Source of the DNA: Natrinema pellirubrum DSM 15624
GTDB taxonomy: Archaea; Halobacteriota; Halobacteria; Halobacteriales; Natrialbaceae
Assembly (NCBI RefSeq): GCF_000230735.2
Contig: NC_019963.1
Location: 62,001-126,000 of the forward strand
Reading direction: 5' to 3'
Length of the DNA: 64,000 nt
Shown here: piece after piece, positions 61,599 to 64,000 of the stretch
Position numbering within the stretch: position 1 is the stretch's first letter
Layout of the letters: every line of letters begins with the position of its first letter
The notes under the pieces: generated by a model
The model's database searches: none
The model's input: the letters and a program-made list of their open reading frames with translations, nothing else
Told to the model about the DNA's origin: nothing
Position numbers and translations under genes: made by a program

Positions 61599-62450
61599 AT
61601 GACAGGTGGCATCTCTCCCGGGGACAGGTGGCCGTACCATTACCGAGGATACGGACTAAGTGCAAATCAGGACGGAGAGGTGTGGTGGCAAGTTTACAAT
61701 GGAACTGATCGATTGAAACTTGAACCTACTCCGACTCGTCTCGTCGAGAATTTCCTCGGAATCAAGTATAAAGGCGGCGCCATGAGGGTTACAGAGGGTG
61801 GTGCCGTCATTTCGCGACTCGAGACCGATACCGACGGTGATTCGAACGACTACGAAACCATCTATGTCTGTGATATCGAGTTCGATGGAAAACTTGTCCC
61901 GCCTGAGAAACCGGAACACGCGGTACCGATCAATCCTCGTGGATTGAGTCCGGGAGATCTCTGGCCCAGTATCTACGACGGCGCCAAATATTCGTTCAGC
62001 GGCACTCGGTTCTGGTGGCAGAACGGAGCGACGAAACTCCGGCACTCGTTCGTCAACGCACTTCCTGACAGAATTATTGACGAATTGCGACAGCTGCGGC
62101 CCGATGGCGGGTCCTTTCAGATCACTCCGGCGGGTGATGTCCTCACACAAATCCCGACTGAGGAATCACCGCCTGACGTCCAAGAACAGTTCCGTGACCT
62201 CCCCCGCCCGGTCAAGCGGATCCTCAAGCTCCGACGCGATCGCGGCAATGTCGATATGTTACCGGTCTATGTCGGACAGCTATCGGAAGACGATCGTCCG
62301 ATAGAAATCGAAGAAGCGACCCGACTCACGGATCCATTGAGCGAGAAGGAGGAATCATCCCTCGAGGCGTGGGCTGCCATGGGTTCGTACGACGAAAGCG
62401 ACCTTTCGGTGGAGGACCACCGACTTGATGAGCCGGAGGGGGACCGCTAA
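61599..62450 (+). CDS. Unknown protein with two copies of a GDxWP domain
   Basis: The product has 283 residues. Two repeats are visible: SPGDRWPYHYRGYG...GGAMRVTEGGAVISRLE...TIYVCDIE, and SPGDLWPSIYDGAK...GGSFQITPAGDVLTQIP...PVYVGQLS. The first seems more diverged. The domain is Trp- and Gly-rich and beta-strand-like, and I do not recognise it. A TATA-like ATATAATT precedes the ATG. Its stop overlaps the next gene's ATG by one base. Its place directly after the Argonaute and PLD-ATPase suggests a shared system. Confidence 0.75.
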   Translation: MTGGISPGDRWPYHYRGYGLSANQDGEVWWQVYNGTDRLKLEPTPTRLVENFLGIKYKGGAMRVTEGGAVISRLETDTDGDSNDYETIYVCDIEFDGKLVPPEKPEHAVPINPRGLSPGDLWPSIYDGAKYSFSGTRFWWQNGATKLRHSFVNALPDRIIDELRQLRPDGGSFQITPAGDVLTQIPTEESPPDVQEQFRDLPRPVKRILKLRRDRGNVDMLPVYVGQLSEDDRPIEIEEATRLTDPLSEKEESSLEAWAAMGSYDESDLSVEDHRLDEPEGDR

Positions 62451-63340
62451 TGGGTACACAAGTGACTCAAGCGGCCCTCGAACAGCAGCCCACAGATGTT
62501 CCCGTAGAGGGAGGTCGACAAGTAACTGTCTTGCCTGGTGACCCATGGCCTTCTGCATATCGCGGCTCGGAATACAGCATCGTCACTTCGAGAAAACACG
62601 GCGCTGTCGCGAAATGGAGCCACATGGGTGATATCCAGGCAATAACGGATGTTCCGGACGGACTCCAGGAAGCTCTCCGTGATCTCGGGAAAGAGGCCGG
62701 TCTAGGGAGTTTTCGGCTGACAGCTGCAGGCGAAATCCTCACGAAAATACCTGATTCTGATTATCGGAAGAGAGGAAAGGCGCCTGTCTCCCGTGGGTAT
62801 ATTCCAGTCTACGTTGGACAGATCGAAGGAATGTTCGACTTTCAGGCGTTCTCGAACGATCCCGCCCCACCTAAGGCTGTGGGAGACGTAAGTGTCTGGT
62901 CCGGCCTATCATTCAAACACGGTGAAACATGGGCAGTGACTTCCGATGATACCCTCTGCTGGAGCTGGCAGGACTACTACTTCGAGTCAGCGTTCGATCA
63001 CTCAGAGATCGTAGAAATATACAAACGATTCCGCCCTCCTGGTGGGCTGATCTACATTAATGAACATGGTCATATCTGGGGGAATATAAACCGTGAGAAC
63101 GTTCCGGCGAGCGAACAAGAACGAATTGGTAAAGCCTTCAGTGAGTGGCAGCAAACGGCTTCGAATGCGGAGAGACGGCTCGTCACTCGTCGTTTGAAAC
63201 GAATGGAAAGTAAGTCTGCGCCTGACGGGCTTCTTCCAATGTATTTCGGTCATCTCAGCCAGTACGACGAGGGTCTTATTCCGAAACCTGTCGTCAACGA
63301 TGAGCACTACTTTACCGATACAGCGAAGGATCTGGATTAG
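62450..63340 (+). CDS. Unknown protein with two further copies of the GDxWP domain
   Basis: The product has 296 residues. It carries LPGDPWPSAYRGSE...LGSFRLTAAGEILTKIP...PVYVGQIE, and VGDVSVWSGLSFKHG...PGGLIYINEHGHIWGNI...PMYFGHLS. Each copy has the same order: GD-x-W, Gly-rich strand pair, then (P)xYxGxL. It is a paralogue of the preceding protein and is translationally coupled to it (TAATG). Two adjacent paralogues suggest a heteromeric complex. Function unknown. Confidence 0.75.
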   Translation: MGTQVTQAALEQQPTDVPVEGGRQVTVLPGDPWPSAYRGSEYSIVTSRKHGAVAKWSHMGDIQAITDVPDGLQEALRDLGKEAGLGSFRLTAAGEILTKIPDSDYRKRGKAPVSRGYIPVYVGQIEGMFDFQAFSNDPAPPKAVGDVSVWSGLSFKHGETWAVTSDDTLCWSWQDYYFESAFDHSEIVEIYKRFRPPGGLIYINEHGHIWGNINRENVPASEQERIGKAFSEWQQTASNAERRLVTRRLKRMESKSAPDGLLPMYFGHLSQYDEGLIPKPVVNDEHYFTDTAKDLD

Positions 63341-63378
63341 AACTGATTCACATCGAACCGCGACAACTGGACTGACTA

Positions 63379-64000
63379 ATGGGACGACGCTTTCCGACTC
63401 CGATATTCGGTATCGAACGAGGACCTGAATGGATACCGACGCTCGTCAACGTCGCTAGACGCCATGACGGTGAACTTACACGCGATCAATTCGAAGACAT
63501 CTGTCGCGAAGAGTGCCGGAAGCCTAACGGAAGCCGCTATTCTTCGAGTTACATGCAGCGGGCCCTCTCTACGTTTATTCGGCTCGGGATCGTTCGCGAG
63601 GTCGACGGGAAGATAAGTATCTGGAAATTCGCGGACGAATTCGCAAACGGCGAGATCGAGTATGCGGAGTTCCTCTGGCGCGGGATCAAACAGAGCTGGG
63701 TTCTCGCTGGGAACTTCCCAGAGGGAATCGAGGGACTCCGTCGAGTACACTACGTCGTGATACATGCGGAGGAACCCCTTTCGAGTACAGAAATCAGAGA
63801 CCAGCTGACTGCTCAATTCGATTACGAATACAACGATGCAGGTATTCGCGGATATCCGGAACTACTCGTTCAACTCGGTGCGCTCCGTCAAACCGATGAC
63901 GGATACGTGACTGGCCCCAGATCTAGTACATTCGAAAATCGCTGGCGGCGTGCGGACGTCTTCTTCAGACTCGAGCGCTGGTTCCATCATCGCGGCCCGT
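63379..64000 (+). CDS. Winged-helix protein, partial (runs off the window)
   Basis: The frame opens at ATG 63379 and stays open to the end of the window (207 codons). It starts MGRRFPTPIFGIERGPEW. One winged helix is near residue 32 (LTRDQFEDICREECRKPNGS, SYMQRALSTFIRLGIVREVD). A second is near 125 (LSSTEIRDQLTAQFDYEYND, IRGYPELLVQLGALRQTDDG). It is 38 nt after the repeat protein on the same strand and likely continues the cluster. The full domain set cannot be seen. Confidence 0.7.
   Translation, partial: MGRRFPTPIFGIERGPEWIPTLVNVARRHDGELTRDQFEDICREECRKPNGSRYSSSYMQRALSTFIRLGIVREVDGKISIWKFADEFANGEIEYAEFLWRGIKQSWVLAGNFPEGIEGLRRVHYVVIHAEEPLSSTEIRDQLTAQFDYEYNDAGIRGYPELLVQLGALRQTDDGYVTGPRSSTFENRWRRADVFFRLERWFHHRGP

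Noticed and set aside
1-64000. tRNA or rRNA genes
   Set aside because: I noticed no cloverleaf-like or rRNA-like stretch by eye; a covariance-model scan would be needed to exclude small RNAs.

Overview
The window looks like part of a large plasmid or secondary replicon of a halophilic archaeon (class Halobacteria). The predicted proteins are strongly acidic, the DNA is GC-rich except in control regions, and many starts look leaderless with a TATA-like box 25-30 nt upstream. Gene families typical of haloarchaea are present: Orc1/Cdc6 with ORB repeats, PolB2, SHOCT membrane proteins, SPW-repeat proteins and a Natronobacterium-type Argonaute. Function calls rest on motifs read by eye; no database search was run.

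Layout. 1-6.6 kb: universal stress protein (partial), a YHS/ArsP-like permease, small membrane proteins, and an ArsR-type regulator divergent from an HMA metallochaperone, a metal P1B-ATPase and an FmdE-like protein. 6.7-12.6 kb: scarred zone with a tyrosine recombinase, an IS4-type transposase, decayed UspA and SLC13 remnants, and a PiT phosphate transporter. 12.9-14.6 kb: ParA partition module with an AT-rich repeat array that is probably its centromere. 15-24 kb: second metal/stress block with a K+ channel-like protein, CopB-type ATPase, SDR, VKOR/SPW thiol-redox protein, GH15 hydrolase and a Cys-rich four-helix protein. 24.4-28.9 kb: membrane/winged-helix pair, a second tyrosine recombinase and an AbiE-like nucleotidyltransferase toxin-antitoxin pair. 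28.9-39.4 kb: AddAB-like helicase-nuclease pair, TRAM protein and a single-chain type IIG restriction-modification enzyme.

39.8-52.2 kb: IS5-type transposase, then a replication region with two Orc1/Cdc6 genes. Each has its own family of origin boxes. Between them lie an SRAP protein and a three-gene set of a Walker-A-less RecA-like protein, a small helical protein and a frameshifted PolB2. The same two-half-site palindrome (TTAACCAACA / TGTTGGTTAA) lies before the RecA/PolB2 set and between a small gene and a winged-helix regulator whose nucleotidyltransferase partner is broken.

52.2-64 kb: the most interesting segment, a probable defence locus. It holds an AAA ATPase, a beta-CASP-like MBL hydrolase, a long Argonaute with an N-terminal OB-fold and an apparently intact D/E/D/D tetrad (NgAgo-like), a PLD-nuclease/SF3-like ATPase fusion, two adjacent proteins built from four copies of a domain I do not recognise, and a winged-helix protein that runs off the window. 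The Argonaute, PLD-ATPase and repeat proteins form a collinear plus-strand cluster and may act together against invading DNA.
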